Source of the DNA: Sphingomonas caeni
Lineage (GTDB): Bacteria; Pseudomonadota; Alphaproteobacteria; Sphingomonadales; Sphingomonadaceae
DNA: 64,000 nucleotides
Assembly (NCBI RefSeq): GCF_026013415.1
Contig: NZ_JAPDOK010000006.1
Coordinates: forward strand, 124,001-188,000
Direction: 5' to 3'
Shown piece by piece: positions 53,795 to 63,245 of this stretch. The notes beneath the pieces are model-generated. The model saw only the letters and a program-made list of their open reading frames with translations, was not told the origin of the DNA and did no database searches. Every line of letters starts with the position of its first letter. Positions within the stretch are counted from its first letter, which is position 1. The translations under genes and the position numbers were made by a program.

Positions 53795-56596
53795 ATGCTG
53801 GCTCGCATTTTTGTGGTGGCGCTTGCGCTGCTGGGTTTCGTTGGCGTTGCGCATGCGGGCGACAAGGTTCTCTATCAGGCGGCTCCTGACTGGGTGACCC
53901 CGGCGCCGCCGATCGACGGGACCAAGCTCAACGGCAGCAGCCCGATGTTCATCCTGTTCGATCAGCAACAGCGGATGAGCACCGACGGGCAGGTCTGGGG
54001 CTATGCCAATCTCGCCACGCGCATGTCGTCGCCGCAGATGCTCACCGCCGCGGGCACGATCACCCTGCCGTGGAGCCCCGAAAAGGGCGACCTGATCATC
54101 CACACCGTCGAGATCATCCGCGGCACCGAGCATATCGACCTGATCAAGGCGGGCCAGCGTTTCAACGTGCTCCAGCGCGAGCAGATGCTCGAGCGGGCGA
54201 TGCTCAACGGGCTGCTCACCGCGACGCTGCCGGTCGAAGGGTTGCGCGTCGGGGACGTGCTGCACATCAGCTTCTCGATCACCCAGAAAGACCCGGTGCT
54301 CGGCGGCAATTTCCAGACGGTGATGCCGCTGCTGCCCGAACAGATCCGGGTGAATTACGGCCGGGTGCGCCTGCTATGGCCCAAGGCGATGGACCTGCAC
54401 TGGCGGACCTATGTGAAGGACCCCGTGACCCAGACCGGCGATACCGGGGACTATCGCGAACTCACCCTGACGATGCCGCTGCCCAAGCAGCCCGAAGTGC
54501 CCGGCGACGCGCCGATGCGCTTCCAGCGTCCGTCGATCATCGAGGCGACCGATTTCGGGAGCTGGGGCGCGGTGGCGGCCCGGATGACGCCCCTGTTCAG
54601 CAGCGAGGGCAAGATCGCGCCGGGCAGCCCGCTCGCCGCCGAAGTCGCCAAGATCGCCAAGGCGACCCCCGATCCGCGGCTGCGCACCGCGATGGCGCTG
54701 CGGCTGGTGCAGGACGAGATCCGCTATCTCTTCCGCGGTATGGATGACGGCAATTACGTGCCCCAAACCCCGGCCCAGACCTGGGAGCTGCGCTTCGGCG
54801 ATTGCAAGGCCAAGACGATGCTGCTCGTCGCGATGCTGCGCGCGCTGGGGATCGAGGCCGACGCCGCGCTGACCAGCATGAGCGCGGGCGACCTGCTGCC
54901 GCAGCGGCTGCCGATGCCGGGGGCGTTCGATCACGTCATCACCCGCGCGGTGATCGGCGGCGACGTGCTGTGGCTCGACGGCACCGCCAACGATGCGCGG
55001 CTGGCCGATCTGAACGACGTGCCGCCCTTCCGCTATGCGCTGCCGCTGCGTGCCGGGGTGACCGATCTGGTCGCGCTGCCGATGCGCGCCAATGCCCGGC
55101 CCGACGCCGATGTGACGGTCGAGATCGACCAGCGCGCCGGGATCGGCTTCACCGCGCCCTTCACCGTCACCGCGAAGATGCGCGGCGGGATGACCAGCAT
55201 GGTGCGCATGGCCACCGCCTCGATGGAGAGCGAACAGGCCAATTCGATGATTGACATCCTCGTGATGCCCTATGTCTTCGGCGGCACGGTGGTCGATCGG
55301 AAGATGAGCTATGACGAGGAGAGCGGCGTCACCACCATCACCGCCAGCGGCTATGTCGACATGAGCTGGACCAAGGATGGCGAGCATTACAAGGTCGGGC
55401 TCGACACCGTGCTCGACGGCTTCAACTTCACCCCCGATCGCGCGCGCGCCGCGTGGAAGGATATTCCGGTCACCACCGGCGAGTTCGCGAACAAGCGCGT
55501 GCGGGTGGTGCTGCGGCTGCCCGATGGCGGGCGCGGCTTTACGCTGGAAGGCGATCAAACGCTGCCGCCCGTATTGGCCGGGATGCAACTGGCCCGCAGC
55601 ACCGCGATGGCCGACGGCGTGATCACGATCGAGGACCGGGCGGTGACCGGCGTGGCCGAGATCGTTCCCGCGGACATTCCCGCCGCGCGCCAGCAGGTCA
55701 CGCGCGCCAAGGCGCGGATCCTGCGGGCGAGCGCGCCGATCGACTCGCCTCCCAACTGGCAGACGGTCGAGGCGCTGCGCAGGGCGAAGGCGTTCGATCC
55801 GGTGCTGGCGATGTTCGCCAAGCGGATCGCGAACAAGCCCGACGATGCCGAGACCTATACCGCCCGCGCGGTCTTCAACATGACGATCTACGACCGCAAG
55901 GCGGCGCTGCCCGATATCGACAAGGCGATCGAGATCGCGCCTTCCGCCGAGCTCTATCTGCAGCGCTCGATCCTCCGCTCGGCGCTGGGCAACGATGCCG
56001 GGGCGATCGACGATGCCCGCGCCGCGCTCGATCTCGATCCCGGCCTGGGCCGGGGCGTGACCCAGCTGACCGATCTGCTCGCCGAAAATGGCGGGCTGGA
56101 AGAAGCGCTGGCCATGGTGAGCGAGCGGGTCGAGAATGGCGGGAAGGAGAAGAATTTCTACCTGATCCAGCAGGCGCTGCTGCTCTCCCGCGGGGGCCGC
56201 GTGCCCGAGGGGCTCGCGTTGCTCGACGCCGCGCTGACGACCGATCCGCGCGATCCGTGGCTGCTCAACAACCGGTGCTGGATCAAGGCGACGATGAAGA
56301 TCGACCTCGAAGGCGCGCTGAAGGATTGCACGCTAGGGATTGAGCTGGCCGACAATCCGGCCAACATCGTTGATAGCCGCGCCATGGTCTATTACCGGAT
56401 GGGCCGGATCGACGAGGCGCTCGCCGAACTCGATGCGGCGCTGAAGCAGGACCCGAACCAGGCGGCGAGCCTGTTCATGCGCGGCGTGATCCGGCGCGAG
56501 CGCGGCGACAAGCGCGGCGATGCCGATCTCGCCGCGGCCCGGCTGATCTCCCCGCGGATCGACCGGGAATATGCGCATTACGGGATCAAGCCGTAA
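53795..56596 (+). CDS. DUF3857 / transglutaminase-like / TPR protein
   Basis: The 933-residue protein has a signal peptide (VAHA) and an N-terminal DUF3857 beta-sandwich (residues about 40-230). A transglutaminase-like papain fold follows, with WELRFGDCKAKTMLLVAMLR (Cys), FDHVITRAV (His) and WLDGTAND (Asp). A further beta-rich region leads to C-terminal TPR repeats from about residue 660 (PDDAETYTARAVFNM and MVYYRMGRIDEALAELDAAL). It is periplasmic or membrane-associated. The family role is not well defined. Confidence 0.9.
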   Translation: MLARIFVVALALLGFVGVAHAGDKVLYQAAPDWVTPAPPIDGTKLNGSSPMFILFDQQQRMSTDGQVWGYANLATRMSSPQMLTAAGTITLPWSPEKGDLIIHTVEIIRGTEHIDLIKAGQRFNVLQREQMLERAMLNGLLTATLPVEGLRVGDVLHISFSITQKDPVLGGNFQTVMPLLPEQIRVNYGRVRLLWPKAMDLHWRTYVKDPVTQTGDTGDYRELTLTMPLPKQPEVPGDAPMRFQRPSIIEATDFGSWGAVAARMTPLFSSEGKIAPGSPLAAEVAKIAKATPDPRLRTAMALRLVQDEIRYLFRGMDDGNYVPQTPAQTWELRFGDCKAKTMLLVAMLRALGIEADAALTSMSAGDLLPQRLPMPGAFDHVITRAVIGGDVLWLDGTANDARLADLNDVPPFRYALPLRAGVTDLVALPMRANARPDADVTVEIDQRAGIGFTAPFTVTAKMRGGMTSMVRMATASMESEQANSMIDILVMPYVFGGTVVDRKMSYDEESGVTTITASGYVDMSWTKDGEHYKVGLDTVLDGFNFTPDRARAAWKDIPVTTGEFANKRVRVVLRLPDGGRGFTLEGDQTLPPVLAGMQLARSTAMADGVITIEDRAVTGVAEIVPADIPAARQQVTRAKARILRASAPIDSPPNWQTVEALRRAKAFDPVLAMFAKRIANKPDDAETYTARAVFNMTIYDRKAALPDIDKAIEIAPSAELYLQRSILRSALGNDAGAIDDARAALDLDPGLGRGVTQLTDLLAENGGLEEALAMVSERVENGGKEKNFYLIQQALLLSRGGRVPEGLALLDAALTTDPRDPWLLNNRCWIKATMKIDLEGALKDCTLGIELADNPANIVDSRAMVYYRMGRIDEALAELDAALKQDPNQAASLFMRGVIRRERGDKRGDADLAAARLISPRIDREYAHYGIKP

Positions 56597-56616
56597 CGGC
56601 CTGCTGATCCGAATAC

Positions 56617-56642
56617 GCCTCCCCGGCCTTCGCCGGGGAGGC
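56617..56642 (+). terminator. Hairpin terminator after the DUF3857 gene
   Basis: GCCTCCCCGGC (56617-56627) pairs with GCCGGGGAGGC (56632-56642) around a CTTC loop, a perfect 11-bp stem. It lies 20 bases after the stop codon. No T-tract follows, so termination strength is uncertain. Confidence 0.6.
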
Positions 56643-56718
56643 GCGCTATCCAAGGGGAACGTGCTGAAATTTCCCGGAGTTTGGAGTTTCTTCACCGCCC
56701 CCGCGCTATCCCGCCATC

Positions 56719-57675
56719 ATGGCGACGCGCGTCTTCCTCACGATCGACACCGAGCTGATGTGGAGCCACCACGTCGCCGGGCTCGATGCCGATGCCATCG
56801 CCCAGCGCTCGCTCGAGCCCGCGGGGGTGGGGATCGGCTGGCAGCTCGACCAGCTCCGGCGCCAGGATCTCAAGGCCAGTTTCTTCGTCGATCCGATGCC
56901 GTGCCTGCTCTACGGCACCGACTGGATGAAGCGCGTGGTCGCCGCGATCCTCGAAGCCGGGCAGGAGGTGCAGCTCCATCTCCACCCAAATTGGGCGGGC
57001 GCCAAGGCCGGGGACGGCGGCGAAGGCCACGCCCCCTATGAGCTGATCGACTACAGCTATGACGAGCAGATAGAGCTGATTGCTGGCGCGTCCGACATGC
57101 TGACCGCGGCGGGCGTGCCCGAGCCGGTGGCGTTCCGTTCGGGGAGCTATTCGGCGAGCGACGATACGCTCGGCGCGCTCGCGGAGCTCGGCTTCCTCTA
57201 CGACAGCAGCCATAACGGCTCCGAATATCCCTGGCCGAGCGCGATCAGCCTCGATCGCATGCAGATCGCGCCGATCGCGCATCGCGGGATCGTCGAGGTG
57301 CCGGTCACCCTGATCGAGGACCAGCGCGGGCATCTGCGCCATTTCCAGATCTGTGCGCTTTCCGCCGCCGAGATGCGCGACGCGCTCGATCATGCCGTGC
57401 GCGCCGATCACGCCGCGGTGACGATCGTCGGCCATGGCTTCGAGCTTGCCAACCGCGGCGGGACGCGGCCTAACGCGGTGCATGTCCGCCGATTCGAGGC
57501 CTTGTGCCGGATCCTGGCGGAGCGCCGGGGGGTGTTGATGACCACGCATTTCGCCGAGCGGCCCGATCTGCCGCTGGGCCGCGACGACAAGCCGCTGGGG
57601 CCGAACACGCTGCGCACCACGCTGCGCCAGGCCGAGCAGCTCTGGTCGAACCTGGTCGAGGAGCGCGCGGCGTGA
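56719..57675 (+). CDS. Polysaccharide deacetylase-like protein
   Basis: The 318-residue protein starts MATRVFLTIDTELMWSHHVA, with the first NodB Asp motif (TIDTE). It continues with HLHPNWAGAK (zinc-binding His pair) and FRSGSYSASDDTL (Arg-containing motif 3) and ends with a coupled GTGA overlap to the next gene. It should remove acetyl groups from a glycan; the sugar is unknown. No signal peptide is seen, so it may act in the cytoplasm on a precursor. The coupled acyltransferase-like gene downstream supports a shared glycan-modifying role. Confidence 0.85.
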   Translation: MATRVFLTIDTELMWSHHVAGLDADAIAQRSLEPAGVGIGWQLDQLRRQDLKASFFVDPMPCLLYGTDWMKRVVAAILEAGQEVQLHLHPNWAGAKAGDGGEGHAPYELIDYSYDEQIELIAGASDMLTAAGVPEPVAFRSGSYSASDDTLGALAELGFLYDSSHNGSEYPWPSAISLDRMQIAPIAHRGIVEVPVTLIEDQRGHLRHFQICALSAAEMRDALDHAVRADHAAVTIVGHGFELANRGGTRPNAVHVRRFEALCRILAERRGVLMTTHFAERPDLPLGRDDKPLGPNTLRTTLRQAEQLWSNLVEERAA

Positions 57676-58601
57676 CCGTGGCGCTGCCCGCCCGGCCCGT
57701 TCCGCTCAAGTTCGAGGTCGGCGCGCGTACGCTGATCGCGATCTCGCGCAGCCTCGCGCGCGTGCCGCTCACCCTCGATGATGCCCGCGAGGGCCGGCTC
57801 CCCCAGTTGCCGCCGCTCGAACGCGAGGCGCACGGCTATACCGTCACCTCGCTCCCCCAGGATCGCCAGGCGGCGATGGTCTATGCCTCGGGCGGGATGC
57901 TGCCCTTCGTGCGGCAGCGCTACACCCGCTATTTCACCGATTTCGCGGGCGGGTTCGATGCCTGGTTCGAGGGGCTTTCGTCGAACGCGCGCCAGTCGCT
58001 GCGCCGCAAGGCCAAGAAGATCGCGGCGGAGTCCGGCGGCGATCTCGACATCCGCGCCTTCCGCACCCCCGAGGAGCTCGAGGCGTTCCACGATGTCGCG
58101 CGGCGCATATCGCTGCGCACCTATCAGGAACGGCTGATGGGATCGGGCCTGCCCGACAGCGCCGAATTCCTCCACGAGATGGTGACCCAGGCCGCGGCGG
58201 ATCAGGTGCGCGCCTGGCTGCTCTATATCGCGGGCGAGCCGGCAGCTTATCTCTATTGCCCGGTGGTGGGCGATACGGTGATCTATGCCCATGTCGGGCA
58301 CGATCCGGCGTTCAACGATCTCTCGCCCGGCCAGGTGCTCCAGCTCGAAGCGATGCGCGACCTGTTCGAGGAGCAGCGCTACGCGCGGTTCGACTTCACC
58401 GAAGGGGAGGGGCAGCACAAGCGCCAATTCTCGACCGGCGGGGTCGAATGCGTCGACCTGCTGCTGCTGCGCCCAAGCCTGATGAACCGGCTGACGACGC
58501 TCGCGCTGGGCGGGTTCAACCGCACCGTGGCGCTGGGGAAGAAGGCGGTCAACGCCGCGGGGTTGGGCAAGCTGGCGAAGAAGGTGCGGCGGGGCTCGTA
58601 A
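57672..58601 (+). CDS. FemAB/BioF2-like acyltransferase (GNAT fold)
   Basis: The 309-residue protein (GTG start overlapping the upstream TGA) has the FemAB/BioF2 pattern: WFEGLSSNARQSLRRKAKKI, then AWLLYIAGEPAAYLYCPVVG and IYAHVGHDPAFNDLSPGQVL, and a C-terminal basic tail. It probably transfers an acyl or aminoacyl group to a polysaccharide or peptidoglycan precursor, as in PEP-CTERM/XrtA exopolysaccharide loci that also hold deacetylases. Translational coupling with the deacetylase supports a joint function. Confidence 0.8.
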   Translation: MTVALPARPVPLKFEVGARTLIAISRSLARVPLTLDDAREGRLPQLPPLEREAHGYTVTSLPQDRQAAMVYASGGMLPFVRQRYTRYFTDFAGGFDAWFEGLSSNARQSLRRKAKKIAAESGGDLDIRAFRTPEELEAFHDVARRISLRTYQERLMGSGLPDSAEFLHEMVTQAAADQVRAWLLYIAGEPAAYLYCPVVGDTVIYAHVGHDPAFNDLSPGQVLQLEAMRDLFEEQRYARFDFTEGEGQHKRQFSTGGVECVDLLLLRPSLMNRLTTLALGGFNRTVALGKKAVNAAGLGKLAKKVRRGS

Positions 58602-58606
58602 TTGCC

Positions 58607-58686
58607 GTCATCCCGGCGAAAGCCGGGACCCAGGGTTACGGGCGCGGCGATTTGCGGCTCTGTGTCCCGGCTTTCGCCGGGATGAC
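58607..58686. repeat. REP-like palindromic element
   Basis: GTCATCCCGGCGAAAGCCGG and CCGGCTTTCGCCGGGATGAC arms enclose about 40 bases, the same family as 1941..2020. It lies between the acyltransferase gene and recO. Confidence 0.85.
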
Positions 58687-58716
58687 GGTTTGGGATTAGG
58701 TGGGTAAGCCCATCCC

Positions 58717-59448
58717 ATGCACCTGCGCGCCGAAGCCATTGTCCTGTCCGTCCGCGCGCATGGCGAGCATGGCGCGATCGTGCGGGCGCTGACCGAGAGC
58801 GACGGGATGCAGGCGGGCTATGTCCGGGGCGGGCGTTCCCGGCGGCTCAAGCCCGTGCTCCAGCCCGCCAACCTGATCCTCGGCGCCTGGCGCGCGCGCA
58901 CCGAAGAGCAATTGGCGGGGCTCACCGTCGAACTGATCCACAGCCGCGCGCCCCTGTTCCGCGAGCCGCTTCCCGCCGCGGCGCTCGACTGGGTGACGGC
59001 GGTGACCGCTGCGCTGCTGCCCGAGGGCCAGGCCTATCCGCGCCTCCATGCCGCGCTCGACGGGGTGCTGAGCGCGGTCGAGGCGGCGCCCGCGGCGCGG
59101 GGATGGGCGGTGGCTTTGGTGCGCTACGAGCTGCTGCTGCTGGCGGAGCTGGGCTTCGGCCTCGATCTGGAGACCTGCGCGGCGACGGGGGCCAATGACG
59201 ATCTCGCCTTTGTCAGCCCCAAGAGCGGGATCGCGGTGAGCCGGTCGGGCGCGGTCGGTTACGAGAACCGCCTGCTCCCGCTGCCGCGCTTCCTCGTCGA
59301 GGGTGGGGCAGCCGAATGGGGCGATATCCTCGATGGGCTCAGGCTCACCGGCCATTTCCTCGACCGCGATCTGCTGATCGGGAAAGCGGCCGATGTGCTG
59401 CCGGCGCGCGAGCGGCTGGTCGATCGGCTCAAGCGGGCGGTTGCGTAA
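58717..59448 (+). CDS. recO: DNA repair protein RecO
   Basis: The 243-residue protein has the RecO N-terminal OB fold ([20 protein letters not shown] and [20 protein letters not shown]) and a helical C-terminal domain ([20 protein letters not shown]). The zinc-finger Cys of some RecO proteins are reduced to one here (LETCAATGA). RecO loads RecA onto SSB-coated DNA in the RecFOR pathway. leuB follows 46 bases downstream. Confidence 0.93.
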   Translation: MHLRAEAIVLSVRAHGEHGAIVRALTESDGMQAGYVRGGRSRRLKPVLQPANLILGAWRARTEEQLAGLTVELIHSRAPLFREPLPAAALDWVTAVTAALLPEGQAYPRLHAALDGVLSAVEAAPAARGWAVALVRYELLLLAELGFGLDLETCAATGANDDLAFVSPKSGIAVSRSGAVGYENRLLPLPRFLVEGGAAEWGDILDGLRLTGHFLDRDLLIGKAADVLPARERLVDRLKRAVA

Positions 59449-59494
59449 CCTCCCAAGGGAAGGCAAGGGCCCTTCGACTTTCGGAGGAGCCACA

Positions 59495-60547
59495 ATGCCG
59501 TTGATCGCAGTGCTTGCCGGTGATGGAATCGGACCCGAAGTGACCGCCGAGGCGCGGCGCGTGCTCGAGGCGCTGGGGCTCGATCTGAGCTTCGAAGAGG
59601 CGCCGGTGGGCGGCGCGGGCTATCTCGCGACCGGGCGGCCGCTGCCCCCCGAGACGCTGGCACTCGCCAAGCGCAGCGACGCGGTGCTGTTCGGCGCGGT
59701 CGGCGATCCGCGGTTCGAGGCGCTCGAGCGGCGGCTGCGGCCCGAGGCGGCGCTGCTCGGCCTTCGCCGCGAGCTCGGCCTGTTCGCCAATATCCGTCCG
59801 GCCTCGATCTTTCCGGGGCTCGAGGACGCCTCGCCGCTGCGCCCCGAGATCGTTCGCAACCTCGACATCGTCATCGTCCGCGAGCTGACCGGTGACGTCT
59901 ATTTCGGCGAGAAGGGCCGGCGCGAGACGCATGAGGGCCTGCGCCAGGGCTATGACTGGATGTCGTATGACGAGCGCGAGGTCGAGCGGATCGCGATCGT
60001 CGGGTTCGAGATGGCGAAGCGCCGCAAGCGCAAGCTCTGCTCGGTCGACAAGGCGAACGTGCTCGAAACCTCGCAGCTGTGGCGCGATGTCGTGAACGGG
60101 CTCGCGGGCGACTATCCCGAGGTCGAACTGACCCATATGTATGTCGACAACGCCGCGATGCAGCTGGTGCGCAACCCCACCCAGTTCGACGTGATCGTCA
60201 CCGGCAATCTGTTCGGCGACATCCTCTCCGATCAGGCGAGCATGTGCGCGGGATCGATCGGGATGCTGCCCTCGGCCTCGCTCAACGCCTGGACGGGAAC
60301 GGTCGGCATGTACGAGCCGATCCACGGCTCGGCGCCCGATATCGCGGGGCAGGGCAAGGCCAATCCGTGCGCGGCGGTGCTTTCGGCGGCGATGCTGCTG
60401 CGCCATTCGCTGAGCGACGAGGCTTCGGCGCAGCGGGTCGAGAAGGCGGTGGCGGGCGCACTGGCGGCGGGCTTCCGCACGGCCGATCTCGGCGGCAGCC
60501 ACACCACGAGCGAGATGGGCGACGCGATCCTGAAGGCGCTTGCGTGA
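59495..60547 (+). CDS. leuB: 3-isopropylmalate dehydrogenase
   Basis: The 350-residue protein carries the IMDH/ICDH signatures: [20 protein letters not shown] (NAD region), [26 protein letters not shown] (catalytic Lys) and [20 protein letters not shown] (metal-binding Asp). The [15 protein letters not shown] segment fits LeuB. It oxidatively decarboxylates 3-isopropylmalate in leucine synthesis. GGAGGAG precedes the ATG. The stop overlaps the glycosyltransferase start (GTGA). Confidence 0.96.
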   Translation: MPLIAVLAGDGIGPEVTAEARRVLEALGLDLSFEEAPVGGAGYLATGRPLPPETLALAKRSDAVLFGAVGDPRFEALERRLRPEAALLGLRRELGLFANIRPASIFPGLEDASPLRPEIVRNLDIVIVRELTGDVYFGEKGRRETHEGLRQGYDWMSYDEREVERIAIVGFEMAKRRKRKLCSVDKANVLETSQLWRDVVNGLAGDYPEVELTHMYVDNAAMQLVRNPTQFDVIVTGNLFGDILSDQASMCAGSIGMLPSASLNAWTGTVGMYEPIHGSAPDIAGQGKANPCAAVLSAAMLLRHSLSDEASAQRVEKAVAGALAAGFRTADLGGSHTTSEMGDAILKALA

Positions 60548-61638
60548 CGCTGGAACTCGCGATCGTCATCCCCACTTTCAACGAGCGGGCGAACGTGCCG
60601 CGGCTCGTCGCGGCGCTCGATACGGCGCTGAAGGGGCGGAACTGGGAAGCGATCTTCGTCGACGACAACAGCCCCGACGGCACCTCGGACGCTGTGCGCG
60701 AGCTGGCGCGGCTGGATAGCCGGGTGCGGGTGATCCAGCGGATCGGGCGGCGCGGGCTTTCCACCGCGTGCATCGAGGGGATGTGCGCCACCGCCGCGCC
60801 GGTCGTCGCGGTGATCGACGGCGACATGCAGCATGACGAGACGCTGCTGCCCGAGATGCTGGGCGCGCTGCAGGGGGATGCGGGGCTCGACGTCGTCGTC
60901 GGCTCGCGCTTCGTCGAGGGCGGCGGGACGGGCGAATGGGACCGCGACCGCGTCGCCAAATCGGCTTTCGCGACAAGGCTTTCGCATGCGATCCTCAAGG
61001 TCGACCTCACCGATCCGATGAGCGGCTTCTTCATGATCCGCACCAGTCTGGTGCGCAGCCTGGTGCCCAAGCTGTCGGGGATCGGCTTCAAGATCCTGCT
61101 CGATATCATGACGGCGAGCCCGCGGCCGTTGAATTTCCTCGAGCTGCCCTATGTGTTCCGCACGCGCGAGCTGGGCGAGTCCAAGCTCGATCACGTCGTC
61201 GCGCTCGAATATCTGATCGCGCTTTATGATCGCCGCTTCGGGCGGATCGTGCCGGTGCGGTTCGCGATGTTCTCCGCGATCGGGGCGCTGGGCGCGCTCG
61301 TCCATTTCCTCGTGCTCGCGGCGCTGTATCGCGGATTGGTCTGGTCCTTCGTTGCCGCGACGATCGTCGCGACCGGCGTGGCGATGACCTTCAACTTCTT
61401 CCTCAACAATGCGCTCACCTATCGCGAACAACGGCTCAAGGGTGCGGCGGCGCTGTTCGCCGGCTGGGTGAGCTTCTGCCTCGTCTGCTCGGTCGGCGCG
61501 GCGGCGAATGTCGGGGTCGCGGCGTTCATGCACAATGTCCAGCACGGCGACTGGCGCTTCGCGGCGATGGCGGGGATCCTGGTAGCGGCGGTCTGGAACT
61601 ATGCGCTGAGCTCGCGTTTCACCTGGGGCAGATATTAG
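60544..61638 (+). CDS. Polyprenyl-phosphate sugar synthase fused to GtrA
   Basis: The 364-residue protein (GTG start overlapping the leuB stop) has an N-terminal GT2 domain: [49 protein letters not shown] (DxD metal site) and [11 protein letters not shown], as in dolichol-phosphate mannose synthase. A GtrA domain of four membrane helices follows ([20 protein letters not shown] and [14 protein letters not shown]). It makes and flips a polyprenyl-phosphate sugar (probably mannose) for later transferases. The PMT-like transferase at 61748 on the opposite strand could use this donor. Confidence 0.9.
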   Translation: MTLELAIVIPTFNERANVPRLVAALDTALKGRNWEAIFVDDNSPDGTSDAVRELARLDSRVRVIQRIGRRGLSTACIEGMCATAAPVVAVIDGDMQHDETLLPEMLGALQGDAGLDVVVGSRFVEGGGTGEWDRDRVAKSAFATRLSHAILKVDLTDPMSGFFMIRTSLVRSLVPKLSGIGFKILLDIMTASPRPLNFLELPYVFRTRELGESKLDHVVALEYLIALYDRRFGRIVPVRFAMFSAIGALGALVHFLVLAALYRGLVWSFVAATIVATGVAMTFNFFLNNALTYREQRLKGAAALFAGWVSFCLVCSVGAAANVGVAAFMHNVQHGDWRFAAMAGILVAAVWNYALSSRFTWGRY

Positions 61639-61644
61639 AAAGTC

Positions 61645-61725
61645 GTCATCCCGGCGAAAGCCGGGACCCAGAGTCACGAGCGGTATCACCTGTGTTTCCT
61701 GGGGCCCGGCCTTCGCCGGGATGAC
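61645..61725. repeat. REP-like palindromic element
   Basis: GTCATCCCGGCGAAAGCCGG arm and CGGCCTTCGCCGGGATGAC arm enclose about 40 bases, between convergent glycosyltransferase genes. Same family as 1941 and 58607. Confidence 0.85.
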
Positions 61726-61747
61726 GCTTCAATGCAGTCGGCCCACT

Positions 61748-63058
61748 TCACCGCCAGCTGTCGAACCACATCCAGTATTGGAAGCTCATCGGCCCTTCGA
61801 GCGGCTCGGCCGAGAGGATCGCGTAGAAATAGAAGAAGACGAGGAACGCGGCTGCCGCGAACCATTCGCCGAGCCCGAACTTGCGCTGCGGATCGAGCAG
61901 ATCGAGCGCGATCGGCAGGACGAAGCACAGGAAGATGCTCGACAGATAGTAATAATAGTAGAATCCCAGTGACTTGGGGATGATGATGTAGATCGCGACC
62001 GAGGCGATCCACAGCAACGCCATCGCCGCCGGCCGCAGCGCCCTGGTCTCGATCCACGCGATCAGGCACAGCAGCACAGCCAGCACGCCGCCCCACATGA
62101 TCAGCGGATTGCCGACCAGCAGCACCCCGCGCCAGGTGCCCATATCTTCCTCGTAGAAATACCAGATCGGCCGCGAGATCAGCGGCCATTGGTACCAGCT
62201 GGACTGATAGGTGTGCGCTGCGAGGACCTGGGTCTGCTGCGCATACATGTCGATCTGGAAGGGGATGAGCGTCGCGAGCGTCAGCGGGTTCTGATCGTAG
62301 AAAAAGGCGGGCGCGAAGGTGACGAAATAGATGGGGATGCTCACCGCCCCCATCAGCAGCAGCCCTTGGAAGGTGCCGAGCCCGGCCCAGTGCGGCTGGT
62401 CCTTGGCACCGAAGGCGGTGGCGAACGGCTTTTTCGCGCGCCACGCGTCGCGCAGGCGCAGCAGGATGAAGGCGAGCCCCGCCATCGCCTCATAGGGGAT
62501 CGCCGCCCATTTGACCGCGACCGCGAGGCCCAGCAACGCGCTCCCCGCGATCCAGCGCCGGCGCACCTGTTTGGGCGTGCCCTCGGCCGCCCAGAGGAAC
62601 ATCACCAGCGCCCAGACGATGAACGCGCCCAGGAACACGTCGAGCATCGCGATCCGCGCCTGGATGAACACCATCTGGTTGAACAGCGCCAGCACCGCGC
62701 CGAGCACCGCCAGCCGCGTGTTGCGCAACAGCAGCCAGAGGAAGGCGAACACCCCCATGATCGTCGCCGCGCCGAACAAGGTCGGGATCAGCCGCCAGCC
62801 CATGGGATTGTCCCCGAACAGCGCGATCCCCGCCGCGAGCAGCTCCTTGCCGAGCAGCGGATGCTCGGTGTTACGCGGCATATCGAGCGCCAGCAGCCCC
62901 CGCGCCGCGGGCAGGTAATGCGTCTCGTCGAAAAAGGGCTGGGTCGGCTGGCCGAGGTGAAAGACGAACAGCAGCTCGGCGGCTAGGCCGATCAGCAGCG
63001 CGACGCGCAGGGGGCTTTGGGCGAGACTGTCGGCAAAAGCCTTGAGGCGGGCGAGCAT
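61748..63058 (-). CDS. PMT-family protein O-mannosyltransferase-like protein (GT39)
   Basis: The 436-residue protein has about 10-11 membrane helices. The first loop holds the acidic pair in FFDETHYLPAARGLL and the following NTEHPLLGKELLAAGIALFG, as in bacterial PMTs (DE...HPPLGK). Members transfer mannose from polyprenyl-phosphate-mannose to secreted proteins in the periplasm. It faces the polyprenyl-phosphate sugar synthase gene at 60544, supporting a common pathway. Confidence 0.87.
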   Translation of the reverse strand: MLARLKAFADSLAQSPLRVALLIGLAAELLFVFHLGQPTQPFFDETHYLPAARGLLALDMPRNTEHPLLGKELLAAGIALFGDNPMGWRLIPTLFGAATIMGVFAFLWLLLRNTRLAVLGAVLALFNQMVFIQARIAMLDVFLGAFIVWALVMFLWAAEGTPKQVRRRWIAGSALLGLAVAVKWAAIPYEAMAGLAFILLRLRDAWRAKKPFATAFGAKDQPHWAGLGTFQGLLLMGAVSIPIYFVTFAPAFFYDQNPLTLATLIPFQIDMYAQQTQVLAAHTYQSSWYQWPLISRPIWYFYEEDMGTWRGVLLVGNPLIMWGGVLAVLLCLIAWIETRALRPAAMALLWIASVAIYIIIPKSLGFYYYYYLSSIFLCFVLPIALDLLDPQRKFGLGEWFAAAAFLVFFYFYAILSAEPLEGPMSFQYWMWFDSWR

Positions 63059-63105
63059 GAGCGGCTGGATAGCCGTTTCGTCATCCCCGCGAAAGAGAGC
63101 TGCTG

Positions 63106-63180
63106 TGCTCCGGCAAAGGCCGGAGCCCTGGCGGCGGGCGATGCGCTACGATCTCCAGCGCTCCGGCCTTCGCCGGAGCA
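63106..63180. repeat. Inverted repeat between divergent genes
   Basis: TGCTCCGGC-AAA-GGCCGGAGC (63106-63126) and GCTCCGGCC-TTC-GCCGGAGCA (63160-63180) are 21-base inverted arms with one mismatch; each is also a small palindrome. It lies between the PMT gene and metZ. Confidence 0.75.
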
Positions 63181-63245
63181 CAAGCAAGCTTCTGTCCCCA
63201 CACGGTGGTTGACGCGCCGCCCCCTGCCGCCCCAAAGCGTCCCCC

